A stretch of DNA of 64,000 nucleotides, from NCBI GenBank assembly GCA_052161605.1, contig CP197409.1, one strand, 5' to 3'. This DNA comes from JBKCUI01 sp052161605. GTDB taxonomy: Bacteria > Planctomycetota > Planctomycetia > Pirellulales > Pirellulaceae. The notes beneath the pieces were generated by a model. It searched no databases, had not been told where the DNA came from, and saw only the letters and a list, made by a program, of their open reading frames with translations. Shown here one piece after another: positions 8,183 to 18,200 of this stretch (positions are counted from its first letter, which is position 1; each line of letters opens with the position of its first letter). Made by a program: the position numbers and the translations under genes.

Positions 8183-9160
8183 ATGAGCACAGCTACAACC
8201 ATCAGCCATGAGCAACGGGGGGGGATGCCAATAACATCTCCGGTTAGCGTGCCTAGTGCGGCCGTCAACAGCGATGTTCGAAATATCCCATGGTGGAAGG
8301 ATTACGGGGCACTTACCAAGCCACGCATTACCCTGATGATTTTGCTGACGGTTGCTGTGGCAATGTTTGCAGCCCAGCAAATCCTCAAGACAAGCGTCGG
8401 AGCTTGGGTTTGGCTGCACACGCTGGTCGCCACAGGAATGATTGCGAGCAGTGCGAGCACGTTGAACCAGTGGTTTGAGCGGGAACGCGACAAATTAATG
8501 CCCAGAACCAAGCGTCGACCTCTTCCGAGTGGACGGCTGACCGGGTTTGAGGCGGCTGCATTTGGTTGGTTGCTCGTTATTTTGGGAGGTTTGTACTTAG
8601 GCATTATGGTCAATGTTTGGGCCATGGGCTGCGGTCTGGCGACTTGGTTCGTTTACTGTTGGGTTTACACGCCGCTCAAACCTGTAACTTGGTGGAATAC
8701 CGCGGTCGGGACGTTGCCCGGAGCGTTACCTGTTATGATAGGCTGGACTGCGGCAGGCGGTGGACCGTTCGACAGCGATGGTTGGGCCATCACTTGGATC
8801 GTCATCCTTTGGCAGTTTCCACATTTCATGGCGATTGCGTGGCTCTATCGAGAGCAATACGGCAATGCAGGCTTTCGGATGATCACCAATGATGAGCCAA
8901 CGGGTGTGGCTGCCGGGTGGCATGCGATCATCGGGGCAGTGGCTCTGATACCGCTATCCATTATGGTTTTGAGTCCGGTATCTGTCCTAACATGGGGAAT
9001 CGCCGCTTTGGGCGTTATTTCCTGCTGGTCACAAATCGTCTGGTCATGGCGATTTTTGAATGACAGGAACGACAAAACTGCTAGAAAATTGCTTAGAGCA
9101 TCGCTCGTCTATTTGCCTGCCATCATGATGCTAATCGTTTTGCGTTGGGTGCTTGTTTAG
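8183..9160 (+). CDS. ctaB: Protohaem IX farnesyltransferase (haem O synthase)
   Basis: Adds a farnesyl group to haem B to form haem O, the substrate of CtaA. A 325-residue UbiA-family prenyltransferase with about nine membrane spans. It carries the first Asp-rich prenyl-diphosphate site variant (NQWFERERDKLMPRTKRRPLPSG), LKPVTWWNTAVGTLPGALPVMIGW, and the second site near FPHFMAIAWLYREQYGNAGFRM. The first 40 residues are a soluble, poorly conserved leader. The ATG at 8183 lies 69 bases after ctaA. The next gene begins just after its end and may be cotranscribed. Confidence 0.93.
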   Translation: MSTATTISHEQRGGMPITSPVSVPSAAVNSDVRNIPWWKDYGALTKPRITLMILLTVAVAMFAAQQILKTSVGAWVWLHTLVATGMIASSASTLNQWFERERDKLMPRTKRRPLPSGRLTGFEAAAFGWLLVILGGLYLGIMVNVWAMGCGLATWFVYCWVYTPLKPVTWWNTAVGTLPGALPVMIGWTAAGGGPFDSDGWAITWIVILWQFPHFMAIAWLYREQYGNAGFRMITNDEPTGVAAGWHAIIGAVALIPLSIMVLSPVSVLTWGIAALGVISCWSQIVWSWRFLNDRNDKTARKLLRASLVYLPAIMMLIVLRWVLV

Positions 9161-9197
9161 ATCCCCCTTTCGCGAACCAGCTCGTGTCCCTCCGTTT

Positions 9198-10700
9198 ATG
9201 ATGCGCACTTTAAAGCAAGATCTTAGTGAGGTCATGTCCACGGCATGGCCGCTCATGCTATCGACTGGATTGTTTTCCGTAACGCTATTCGTCGATCGCA
9301 TGTTGCTATACAAATCGAGCGAGGGAGCAGCGGCGGCGGCCATGACCGCTGGGGTGGTGTCTTGGGCACTAACATGCTTGCCCATGGGGATCTGTGGGTA
9401 CACCAACACCTTTGTCGCGCAGTACTTGGCCGCCAAGCGACCAGACCGAGCGATGCAGTTCGTTTTCCAAGGACTTTGGTTAGCACTCGCTGTCTTACCG
9501 ATCTTGGTTTTATTCGCCTTTTTCTCCCGCCAGTTTTTCTTGGTAGTTGGACATGCGGACACGCTAGCAACTATGGAATCCGAGTATTTCAAATGGTTGG
9601 TGCCTGCATCGGCGTCTTCGATTCTTTCGGCAGCTCTGGTGGGGTTGTACGCAGGATCAGGCCGCACACGTGTCTTGCTCGTGTCTGATGTCGTAGCAAC
9701 CACTTTGAACATCGTATTGGACTACTTGCTGATATTCGGACTGATGGGGTTTCCCAAATGGGGAACTGCGGGAGCGGCGATAGCTAGCAGCATCGCGATA
9801 TCACTCAAGCTCTTGGTATTAATCTATTTTGCTTTTCCCGATTTGGTGCGAGGTGTGGTCCGCTCACGCAACCCAGAGACGGGCAAACTCGATTCGATCG
9901 ATCAATTGATTGCAGAATTGCCTCAGACCTCGATAATGGCCGACACTTCGCAAGAGGGAAGTCACCATAGTACAACGCGACGTCTGGTTCGCGGTGGCAG
10001 AGGTGTTCAGTGGCGGCTCATGCGACAATTGATCGACTTTGGATGGCCCGCCGGGGTTTCAGTCGTTGCCGAATCGTGGAGCTTTACCATCATCATGATG
10101 ATTGTTGGCCAATTGGGGGAACAAGCTGCCGCAGCAACAACCCTCGCATTAGGAGTTAACATTATCGCGTTCATTCCGCTGGTCGGGCTTGGGACAGCGG
10201 TTGGGGTTTTGGTTGGTAAGTATCTGGTTTTGGAGGAACGCGAGACAGCGCGAAGAATTGTATTCAGTGGTCTTTTGATTGGGATTGCTTACAGTTTGAT
10301 ATACGTTGTGCTGTATGGTGGGTTTCCCGATTTTGCCATGACGGTTTATGCGTTTGACGTGGATCCCGTTCGCTTTGAAGAGATGCGACCTGTTTTGCGT
10401 CCACTCCTGTACTTCATTGCGGGCTATTGTGTCTTCGATGCCTTTCAGATCGTTTATGTGGGAGCGCTCAAGGGAGCTGGCGACACGTATTTTGTGCTAG
10501 GGGGGCATGTTGTAGCGGGGGCATCTACGGTGATCGGGTCGTTGATCGTTCGATACTTTACCGGTTGGAATAGTCTCTACTATTGGTGGGGTGTGATAAC
10601 CGTATGGGTTATATTGCTGGCAGTGATCTTTACCGGCCGCTACCTACAAGGTGGTTGGCAAAGCAAACGAGTCATTGATCCAGCGCTGATGATCGATTGA
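9198..10700 (+). CDS. MATE family efflux transporter
   Basis: About 500 residues with twelve hydrophobic segments, the layout of multidrug and toxin extrusion antiporters driven by Na+ or H+. Family marks include SGLFSVTLFVDRMLL in the first span, GAAIASSIAI and LDYLLIFGLMGFPKWGTAGAA in the first half, and GWPAGVSVVAESWSF opening the second half. A hydrophilic loop of about 70 residues (around 9870-10020) separates the halves. An in-frame TTG at 9153 would overlap ctaB, but the ATG at 9198 begins right before MRTLKQDLSEVM, the usual N-terminus, so it is preferred. The substrate is unknown. It is convergent with the next gene, with a 34-bp gap. Confidence 0.85.
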   Translation: MMRTLKQDLSEVMSTAWPLMLSTGLFSVTLFVDRMLLYKSSEGAAAAAMTAGVVSWALTCLPMGICGYTNTFVAQYLAAKRPDRAMQFVFQGLWLALAVLPILVLFAFFSRQFFLVVGHADTLATMESEYFKWLVPASASSILSAALVGLYAGSGRTRVLLVSDVVATTLNIVLDYLLIFGLMGFPKWGTAGAAIASSIAISLKLLVLIYFAFPDLVRGVVRSRNPETGKLDSIDQLIAELPQTSIMADTSQEGSHHSTTRRLVRGGRGVQWRLMRQLIDFGWPAGVSVVAESWSFTIIMMIVGQLGEQAAAATTLALGVNIIAFIPLVGLGTAVGVLVGKYLVLEERETARRIVFSGLLIGIAYSLIYVVLYGGFPDFAMTVYAFDVDPVRFEEMRPVLRPLLYFIAGYCVFDAFQIVYVGALKGAGDTYFVLGGHVVAGASTVIGSLIVRYFTGWNSLYYWWGVITVWVILLAVIFTGRYLQGGWQSKRVIDPALMID

Positions 10701-10734
10701 TGGCAGCACGACCGATCCTTGGTAGAGAATTGGC

Positions 10735-13700
10735 CTATCGATTCCAGAGTTTCCATCGGCGATCGGCTGCCCGTTTTTCCGGTTCTGGCGGTCTATTTTT
10801 TTCCGTCTTAGCAGAAATTGGCATGCCTTGTTTCGGATTCGATGCCGAAACGGGTAGGACATCTCCTGAAACCTCAGCATCCTTCATCCATAGGAGCAGC
10901 GTACGAACCGTTGAAGAGTCCAACAATCGATAGGCTGCTTCGGATGATCCCTCGGTAAGTGACCTGCGCGCCAAGAACAGAGTGTTTCGAAACTCGATTC
11001 TCTCTCGTTCCAACAAGTAGTCTGTAGCAATGGTGACGCTGTCCAGGTCGATCGCGCAGTCTCCCTGAACATCGAGTTGCAGTCGGAACGTATTGTGAGA
11101 GTTTATCCCCAAGCTAACGAGATCCTCGGAAAAGTCCTCTGTCCACTTAGCCCAGGTGTCAGCCCGCTTGCTGAAGTCCATGGATGCGCTGCGTCGAGAG
11201 ACCTGGTCGAAACGTGAGCTATTTTCGTTCCAAAGAAAAAGCGACCACTGTAAATTCATCACGCTTCCTGGCTGAACACGGTATTGCAATGCGACTTGTA
11301 AGCGGTTGGATTGCAAACCGAACGGTGAAGATTGCAGCCACGCAGATGCTCCCACTTTGTCACATGCGATTCTGAGATGACTTTCTCCTGAGTGGGGAGA
11401 ATCTGATTTAAGCGACACGGGGGCGGACGGATTTAGTGAATACCCCCAGCCCACGATCTTGTCACCTCTAGATTGATCGCCAACCAGATCAAAATCGGAG
11501 TTCTCAACCAAATCGTTACGCATGATCGGGACACTAGCGAAATTGAGGGCTGCCTCGACTTGCTGAAGAGCGGACTGATAAGCCAGTAAAGACCGCGATT
11601 CGTCAGTACCCCAAGCGTAAGGACTCGCGTTGGGATTATCCCATTCGAGAACAATCAGCGAATTCGCTGGGATCGTGAGGAGCCGAGCTGTAGGGCTTTT
11701 ATCAACGTCGGCCACGATGCACTCCGAATGAATGACTCGGAGATTTTGCGGCATCACGCTCCACTGGAGGATGATGGTGGTTTCCCAAGGGTTAGCATTG
11801 AGGATGGCAGTTTTCGTTGAGTCCTCGGACCTCCACCCCTTTATCCGATCGATCCGTCTTTGCAGAGATTGACTTTCAATCGGAGTTGCGGTCGTCAACC
11901 AGCCTGCGTTCGTTGGTAGGATCGTGTCGGACACGAGCCGCGAATCCATCACGTTAGTGGTGAACGCAATAGGACGGAATCCCTCGAGCCACCATCTCCT
12001 AGCGATCCATGATGCTAGATTGGGACCTGGTGTATGTACGTAGATCATCGCAGGTCCTGCTTGCGACAGGTCTAGCACCGATTGGTTGGCATCTGTGAAG
12101 ATATAATTCAGATCGCACTCCCATTCCGAGAACACCTTGAGCATGGATTGTTGATGCTTTAGATGAATGGCATTCCCACTCAATTGACTCAATGCAAGCC
12201 TTCTTTCGTCACTGTTATTCGGAACGCGACCACTTTGATCGGCAAGTAGTTTCTGAACGATAGGATCAGAAATCTGCTCGATAGAATCCGCGAGAGACAA
12301 GTGACTCTCTTTGCCAATATGAAAAGCGTATCCTCGATAACCACTCAGCTTACTGTACCGACGTTCGAATTCTTTTAGGATCGATTTTATCTCGACCTGA
12401 ATCTCGGAATGATAGGGGTTCCATCGCGCCGGGCTACCGATCACCTCGCCGGTCGCCTCTCCCCACATATCATCTTTGATTTGTAGGTTTTTAAAGCTGC
12501 GCAAAGAAAAATTCCACTCGAATACTGGAATGAATCGCAATTGATGCTTCTCGCATTGAATATACATCCAGTGCACGAGGTCTTTGCTCATCGCATCGCG
12601 ACCATCCGAATCGAAGCAACCCGTATCTAGCAAAGGATTGGTAAGTACTCGATCAGACGGATACGAGGCTGCCCCCGATGTGAAAACCGGTATGGCTACC
12701 GAGTTTACGCCACGATCCTTGCAAAGCTGAAGCCAATCATCAAGGACCTGAGTAACCGACTCCCAACTGTCATAGCGACTCTTCCCACGCAACGAGCGAC
12801 CTTTCGCAAGAATCAATTTCCAGTCATCTAGGGTCATGTACTCAATGACTCTAGGTGCACCGGCTTGTTCGTTTCGACCGTCGGCCATTGAGGATGCACT
12901 AATTTCGGGATTGGGGTGAATCTGAAAATCGCTTAACGTGATAACGCCATGGGCTCGTAAGCTGGTTATACGGATCAACGCTCTCTTGCCCGAGCTTGTG
13001 AAACGAAAGAAGTAATTCTTTCTAGTACTAGAGTCTGAATGGGTAAGCAATTGACCAATCGTTGGCTGTATCTTTGAAAGTGTCAGTGTTCGCGTACGAT
13101 ACTCTTGATTGGTTTCCGTCAATTCGGAGATCTGCACTTCGATACCATCTAACGACGACTCGGTCGAAAATGAGAATTGGTATTGAGTCAGTTCGGATAG
13201 TTCATTGATCGGTAGAAGCAAACTTTCCCGTGGTTCCAATGCAACGCTACGGGAATCGTTTCCCTCCTTACTGAGGGTTAGTTTACGCAAATTGTTCGCG
13301 ACTCTACCCCAAGGTCGATTGGCGATCGGATTGGATTTACCCGGTAAAGTTTCTTTGCCAATCGATGATTCGGACCAACTAATTGTTGCCTGCGAACGGC
13401 CTCCGCGTGATCCAATCATGTTGGCCGATAACGGTTCAGGTGATGCCACGATAAGCTGAACACGTCTCTCAACGAGCTTCGACGGGAAAACCTGCGATAA
13501 GCTTCGGCGAGGACGGAGCTGTATTTGTAGTTCATAAACACCAGGTTGTGCTGGAGCGATAAGCTGCCCCAGACTAACGGCACCCGAAGAACCGAGCTCG
13601 TCTAAAGTAACCGGTAGGGAACCGCGATCCTTTGGTGTTGAATCACCAACCTCAACTAGCTCCCATTCGAGCGAAAGTGTTTGATTTTTGATTTTCGTCA

Positions 13701-14277
13701 GGTTCGGTGTGACTTGAATCGGAAGCGATTCCCCCGGCCTAAACACCCAACTCGCTCGCGTGCTGCTAACACGAAGCGAGTCCCCAGGCAACCTATCAAT
13801 AAACACTTTTGTTTTCGGACCAAGAGGCAACTCTTGAGGGCCCGTTACCAATTGCTCGAGGGTGAATTCGGCTTCAATCAGAGTCGTAGGATCCGACAGC
13901 GGAACCTCACGCGACAACTCTGGCTTGAATCGGACGGTCAGCTTGGAGTCAAGTTTACCCTTAAGTGTACAGTCGCATCCGCCAAACCGGGATTGCGGGT
14001 CAACTACTTGGATTCGGTTTGGTTGCTGGGTTTTACGAATCGTTCCTGTTTGGTCCAGGCTGAGTTCGCGAGTGACGTTGAGCAGACCATCTTCGTGCAG
14101 GATCTCCCCCTCGAAGGAGTTGGGCTCATTTCCTCCCCAAACGATGCGAACCCCCAATTCCACCAGGCGGTTGTTCCGGTCGTCTCCATAGATTGGATTG
14201 GCGCACGCGACGATGGCGATCGCCCAAGCAATCATCGTTGTGCAACAAAACATTGGGATTCGAAGCTGAAACCACAT
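10735..14277 (-). CDS. Large secreted protein with a TIM-barrel (glycosidase-like) core
   Basis: A 1180-residue protein with an N-terminal signal (MFCCTTMIAWAIAIVACANPIYG), so probably exported. Residues about 30-470 are beta-rich and may be Ig-like or jelly-roll modules. Residues about 475-790 resemble a (beta/alpha)8 barrel of the GHL10 type: LDDWLQLCKDRGVNSVAIPVF, a strand ending in LRFIPVFEWNF, a WNPYH segment after a possible substrate pocket, and GYRGYAFHIGKESHL. A jelly-roll-like carbohydrate-binding module may follow at about 930-1110 (NSDFDLVGDQ... to LDSVTI). I cannot name catalytic residues with confidence. A role in polysaccharide breakdown is inference from the fold. It is upstream-isolated and convergent with the MATE gene. 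Confidence 0.55.
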   Translation of the reverse strand: MWFQLRIPMFCCTTMIAWAIAIVACANPIYGDDRNNRLVELGVRIVWGGNEPNSFEGEILHEDGLLNVTRELSLDQTGTIRKTQQPNRIQVVDPQSRFGGCDCTLKGKLDSKLTVRFKPELSREVPLSDPTTLIEAEFTLEQLVTGPQELPLGPKTKVFIDRLPGDSLRVSSTRASWVFRPGESLPIQVTPNLTKIKNQTLSLEWELVEVGDSTPKDRGSLPVTLDELGSSGAVSLGQLIAPAQPGVYELQIQLRPRRSLSQVFPSKLVERRVQLIVASPEPLSANMIGSRGGRSQATISWSESSIGKETLPGKSNPIANRPWGRVANNLRKLTLSKEGNDSRSVALEPRESLLLPINELSELTQYQFSFSTESSLDGIEVQISELTETNQEYRTRTLTLSKIQPTIGQLLTHSDSSTRKNYFFRFTSSGKRALIRITSLRAHGVITLSDFQIHPNPEISASSMADGRNEQAGAPRVIEYMTLDDWKLILAKGRSLRGKSRYDSWESVTQVLDDWLQLCKDRGVNSVAIPVFTSGAASYPSDRVLTNPLLDTGCFDSDGRDAMSKDLVHWMYIQCEKHQLRFIPVFEWNFSLRSFKNLQIKDDMWGEATGEVIGSPARWNPYHSEIQVEIKSILKEFERRYSKLSGYRGYAFHIGKESHLSLADSIEQISDPIVQKLLADQSGRVPNNSDERRLALSQLSGNAIHLKHQQSMLKVFSEWECDLNYIFTDANQSVLDLSQAGPAMIYVHTPGPNLASWIARRWWLEGFRPIAFTTNVMDSRLVSDTILPTNAGWLTTATPIESQSLQRRIDRIKGWRSEDSTKTAILNANPWETTIILQWSVMPQNLRVIHSECIVADVDKSPTARLLTIPANSLIVLEWDNPNASPYAWGTDESRSLLAYQSALQQVEAALNFASVPIMRNDLVENSDFDLVGDQSRGDKIVGWGYSLNPSAPVSLKSDSPHSGESHLRIACDKVGASAWLQSSPFGLQSNRLQVALQYRVQPGSVMNLQWSLFLWNENSSRFDQVSRRSASMDFSKRADTWAKWTEDFSEDLVSLGINSHNTFRLQLDVQGDCAIDLDSVTIATDYLLERERIEFRNTLFLARRSLTEGSSEAAYRLLDSSTVRTLLLWMKDAEVSGDVLPVSASNPKQGMPISAKTEKNRPPEPEKRAADRRWKLWNR

Positions 14278-14452
14278 ACCTCAAGTACCTAGGGACAGGG
14301 CCACCGAGAGAGTACTATCTTTGGTACTCTGGCGACTACGCCAATCTAAGTGCGGTTTTCAAGCTTTGCGTGAATGGAGAGAAAGATTGCTATCATTGAC
14401 GTGCAATGCAAGAGACAGCCTTCGTGTAATCGAAGAGAGCCAATAACACATA

Positions 14453-14547
14453 CCGATCAACACGCCCTTCGTTCCTCAGCGCGTACCACAAGTATTGCAA
14501 GACGGAACGGAAGTCCGTCGTAACTAAGCGGATAGGTTTCTATCCGC
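14453..14547. repeat. Repeat B copy 1 with two hairpins, downstream of trxA
   Basis: Bases 14453-14490 (GATCAACACGCCCTTCGTTC followed by CTCAGCGCGTACCACA) recur with a few changes at 30729-30766. Two hairpins follow: GACGGA...TCCGTC at 14501-14519, and GCGGATAG-GTTT-CTATCCGC at 14528-14547. The hairpins lie just beyond the trxA stop and may end its transcript, though no T-run follows them in that direction. Confidence 0.5.
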
Positions 14548-14574
14548 CGTTAGCTAAATTCACCTAGGAGTGGC

Positions 14575-14895
14575 TTACAGCGAATCCAGCCGGGATTCGA
14601 GTTTCGACCGGGGAGGAACCCCCTGCATGCGATCAACGATCTCGCCATTTTGGAACAACAACAAAGTCGGAATGGCACTGATACCATATTGTTGAGCCAA
14701 TCCGGACTGCTCGTCGACGTTCACCTTGCCAATCTTGACCTTGCCATCGTACTTGACTGCCAATTCGTCAATGAGGGGCGCGATCTGCCGACATGGCCCG
14801 CACCAGGTAGCCCAAAAATCAACGAGTACTGGTACAGATGACTTGAGAACATCGGTCTCGAATGCATCTTCTGTGAATTCCGCTGCGTGTCCCAT
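14575..14895 (-). CDS. trxA: Thioredoxin
   Basis: A 106-residue cytoplasmic dithiol oxidoreductase of the standard length. The active site WCGPC has its cysteines at 32 and 35, within FWATWCGPCRQIAPLIDELA. The buried Asp is in VLVDFWA, and the cis-proline loop is ISAIPTLLLF. The ATG at 14895 gives a start typical of the family (GHAAEFTEDAFETDVL). It stands alone between the secreted 1180-residue protein and the repeat A copy. Confidence 0.96.
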   Translation of the reverse strand: MGHAAEFTEDAFETDVLKSSVPVLVDFWATWCGPCRQIAPLIDELAVKYDGKVKIGKVNVDEQSGLAQQYGISAIPTLLLFQNGEIVDRMQGVPPRSKLESRLDSL

Positions 14896-15259
14896 TTCTT
14901 AGAACCTTTCGTGTTTCCTAACGGAGCTGTCGCCCAAAACAATGCCATTTCCTCCTAGTTGAAGGACGCAATACTGTAGAGCACAACCCGTGCCAAGCCA
15001 AGGGTCTAGAACCTTTCCTGCCAGGAAAGATTAGAAGCTACGCTTATTCATTCTCCCTTGAGGGAGAGTCGAACGCAGTTCGGAGAGGGTGAAAGGCACG
15101 GAATCGCATAAAGGCTGAGATTAATTGACGATTTTAAAAGCACCCTCCCCTCGTTTTCGTCCCTTAACTCGACCCTCCCGAATGCTTCGGGAGGGTGAAG
15201 GAGGCTGCGTTGCCAGGCAGGACGAACATACCCCGGAAGATTTTTACCTAACGATCTCC
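14896..15259. other. Intergenic region holding a hairpin and repeat A copy 2
   Basis: Lies between the starts of trxA (minus) and the end of the alpha-2-macroglobulin gene (minus). It contains a small hairpin CTTTCCT-gcc-AGGAAAG at 15013-15029 and the second copy of repeat A. No coding segment is seen. The trxA promoter should be at its left edge. Confidence 0.55.
15052..15197. repeat. Dispersed intergenic repeat A, copy 2
   Basis: Begins CTCCCTTGAGGGAG, runs through GTCGAACGCAGTTCGGAGAG and GGTGAAAGGCAC, then CACCCTCCCCTCG, and ends CCTCCCGAATGCTTCGGGAGG. The order, spacing and most bases match copy 1 near 4611-4765. The terminal palindrome loops differ, with compensating changes that keep the stems, which suggests the fold is what is preserved. 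Confidence 0.75.
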
Positions 15260-18200
15260 CTATCGACCGGACACCTTGAGGAAAACACTTCCTGAGTGAC
15301 TGTTGAATTCCGGAGCGTACATCGACTGGATAGTCGCCATCCCCGAAGGATACTCTCCCGCGTGTTGCACCCGCACGGAGTACTCGAATACGTAATTCCC
15401 CTTAGGTAAATAATCGATGAAGAAATGGCTGGCGGTATCTCGAGTGCTCTCGTAATAACCAAACCCGTCCCGATATCGATAACCGCTCAAAACATTGACC
15501 GGCTCCGTTCCGCTACCGCGATGATCCTTGAGGTGGACAAACTCCATATCCCGGTCGGTTCGTAGCACCAAGCGAGTCACCAGTTCATCCCCGATTTGCA
15601 CAGGACCGTCGATCGCCTCCAATACCTCACCAGACTTGGTTTGCACCTTGCGGTAGATCTCTTTCTCTAGCTTCAGCGGAGTTCCATCGTGGGGAGTTAT
15701 CTTGCTAATATCCTCGAGATACTGCCAGTGAACACTACCCCAACTAACCCCTTCGTCGCTCTTAACCACCTTGATCTTACCAAACTCAGGCTTGATCTCC
15801 GTTCGCAAGAATCGTTGTTCATAGAATCCAGTGCCAACCTCAACCTTCTCTGGCTTAATGGCCGAGCCCGCTAACTGAACCTCTACCAGCGAATCGGATG
15901 CCAACAAATTGTTGCCCCGAAGCAGCAAGGCGTAAACCGCGTCAGCTGTCGATTTGGTGGTCTTCCAGGCTTGCGTCTGCTTTTGCTTGAGCAACCATAC
16001 TTTGCATTCCTCGACCAACTTCTTATCCTTAGCAACCTCATCGAACATCTCGATCAAAATCGCTTGTGTCTCAACGGGAGCATGGTACCACCACCAAGCG
16101 GTTTGGCTCGCTTCCCAATACATTCCGAGCTCTTCATCCGTTTTGGAGAACTCGACGATACTCTTCACGATTTTTCCAGGAACCATCTCGTCGCCGAATC
16201 GGTTCAATCCGATCGCCAATTGAGCTTGGTTCTGTCGGGGCTGGCTTAACCAGTACTTACTTGCTTGACGCTTCCAGTACTCTACTGCAACTCGATGCTG
16301 CTCTGGAATCGGGGCATCCTCGAGGAAAAAGCTCCTACCATAGAGATACAGACATATTGGCGATGACAGGTGTTCTGCTTCGGGATCTTTGCTGTTCGCA
16401 AGAATCCAGCGGTACTTCTCTTCGATCCAAGCATCGAGCCGAGCGATGGTCCTGAGAGCAGGCGAGGTATCAACATCCACCCCTAGATGACGCATGCGGC
16501 CGTAACCGGTCATAATGTACAATGTCAAATACTCATTATCAGGTCCACCTGGAAACCATGGAAACATCCCGTTTTCACGTTGCATTTCCAATAGTCGCTC
16601 TTGAGCCCGTGCGATCTCGCTATTGAGTCTGCCATCATCGAATAGTATCCCGACATCTCGTCTGGCTTGCGATTCCTTCTTCGCAGCTCGCAGCCACGGG
16701 GTCTCTTCAATCATAACGCTCTTGAGATCCTGGTTCTTCTCCAGTGGAGAATCCAACGCCTCGGGTTGTATGTTCTTCCAAGCATCGAATATTCGGCGAA
16801 TTTTGGGGTCACTGTTGGCGATATGCCGAGCTAGTATGTTCGAATACATCCGATTAAAAGTTTGCTCGCTGCATTCGTGTTGATACTCCATCAAATACGG
16901 TAGTGCCAACACTGCGTACCACGCGGGCTGCGAAACCATCTGAACCGTCAGCGATTCATGCTTGAGCGTGTCCGATTGTGCAGAAACGAGGAGCTTGCTG
17001 AACTCGAACTCTTTCGTTTGCTTGCCTCGAATCGGCAACGGCAAGGACTCTGTCACCAAGATTCGCTTGGATAGAACCGGCAATATACCTTCTTCGCCAT
17101 CACTGGTTTTCTCAGTGCCGCCGATTGCTTTGTACAGCACCGGCATAGAACCATCCGGCACTTGCAACCTCCATGCATACGATTTCGATTCGCCTGCTCC
17201 TAACTCGAACGCTTTTTCACGATCGACGTTGGCAAATGCCTCGTCGACCGAACGTGTTCCACTCACATCGAATAGTTTCAACGCCACCATACCGATCTGC
17301 GGTTGGCTGGAGGAGTTGCTCACCTTGACCGTAAACTCAATGACATCCCCCTCTCGCAGAAAGCGAGGAGGGTTGGGTTGAACCATGATATCCTTGGATG
17401 TGATCGTTCGATTCTCCAGGAATCCAGCTCGCAGTTCCGTATCGTGAGCAAACGCCATGAATCGCCAAGTCGTCAGAGCTTCAGGCATGGTAAATTCGAT
17501 CTCAAATGCTCCGTCCTCTTTGGCGGTGACATGAGGAAAGAAGAATGCCAGTTCTTGCAGATTCTTTCTGGGTGCTACCTTACCTAAGTTCAAGTTGCTC
17601 GCTGAACCTCCCTCGGAGGCACCGCCGACCAATGCATCCGGTGCAGCAGCCGAAAGTTCTGCTGTTTCCATTCCCTGCTGAGCAGACTTCATCATCATGG
17701 GGGCTGCCGGCATACCACCCATAGCGCCTGGTGCTGCGTCGAACATGGCTTCTGCCATCATTGCATCTGCTGGCGCACCATAACCTCCGCGTCCGCCGAA
17801 CGCACGCCCCCCGCGAGCCATCATCATTCCACCTGAGAATAACAATATATCTGGATCAAACGATCGGTATCCTCCTGGAACAGGCAGATATTGCTGCGTG
17901 AACTGTCCATCGACAAAGTTCAGTGGCTCGCCAAAGTTCGAAAAAGACCAATTCCCCCATCGATAGTTATTGCGAAACACACCAAATCCGTTTCGCCAAT
18001 AGTGAGGCATATAAGCATCGAGCGAAGCATCATACATTCCTGCTACCAACTCACTCACCACCTTGGATGCCTGCGGTCCTTCGACAATCAATTTCACTTT
18101 GTCTTTGGCTCCCGGCTCTAGCTTCGAAGTAAAGTATTCGGTTCGGATTTTAAGTTCTTTGTTGGTCCACGGAACATCGATATTGCGTTGTTCGATGTAA

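Noticed and set aside
13681..14292. A 203-codon plus-strand frame inside the 1180-residue gene
   Set aside because: It is antisense to a signal-peptide-bearing frame that runs 3.5 kb without a stop, so it is a shadow.
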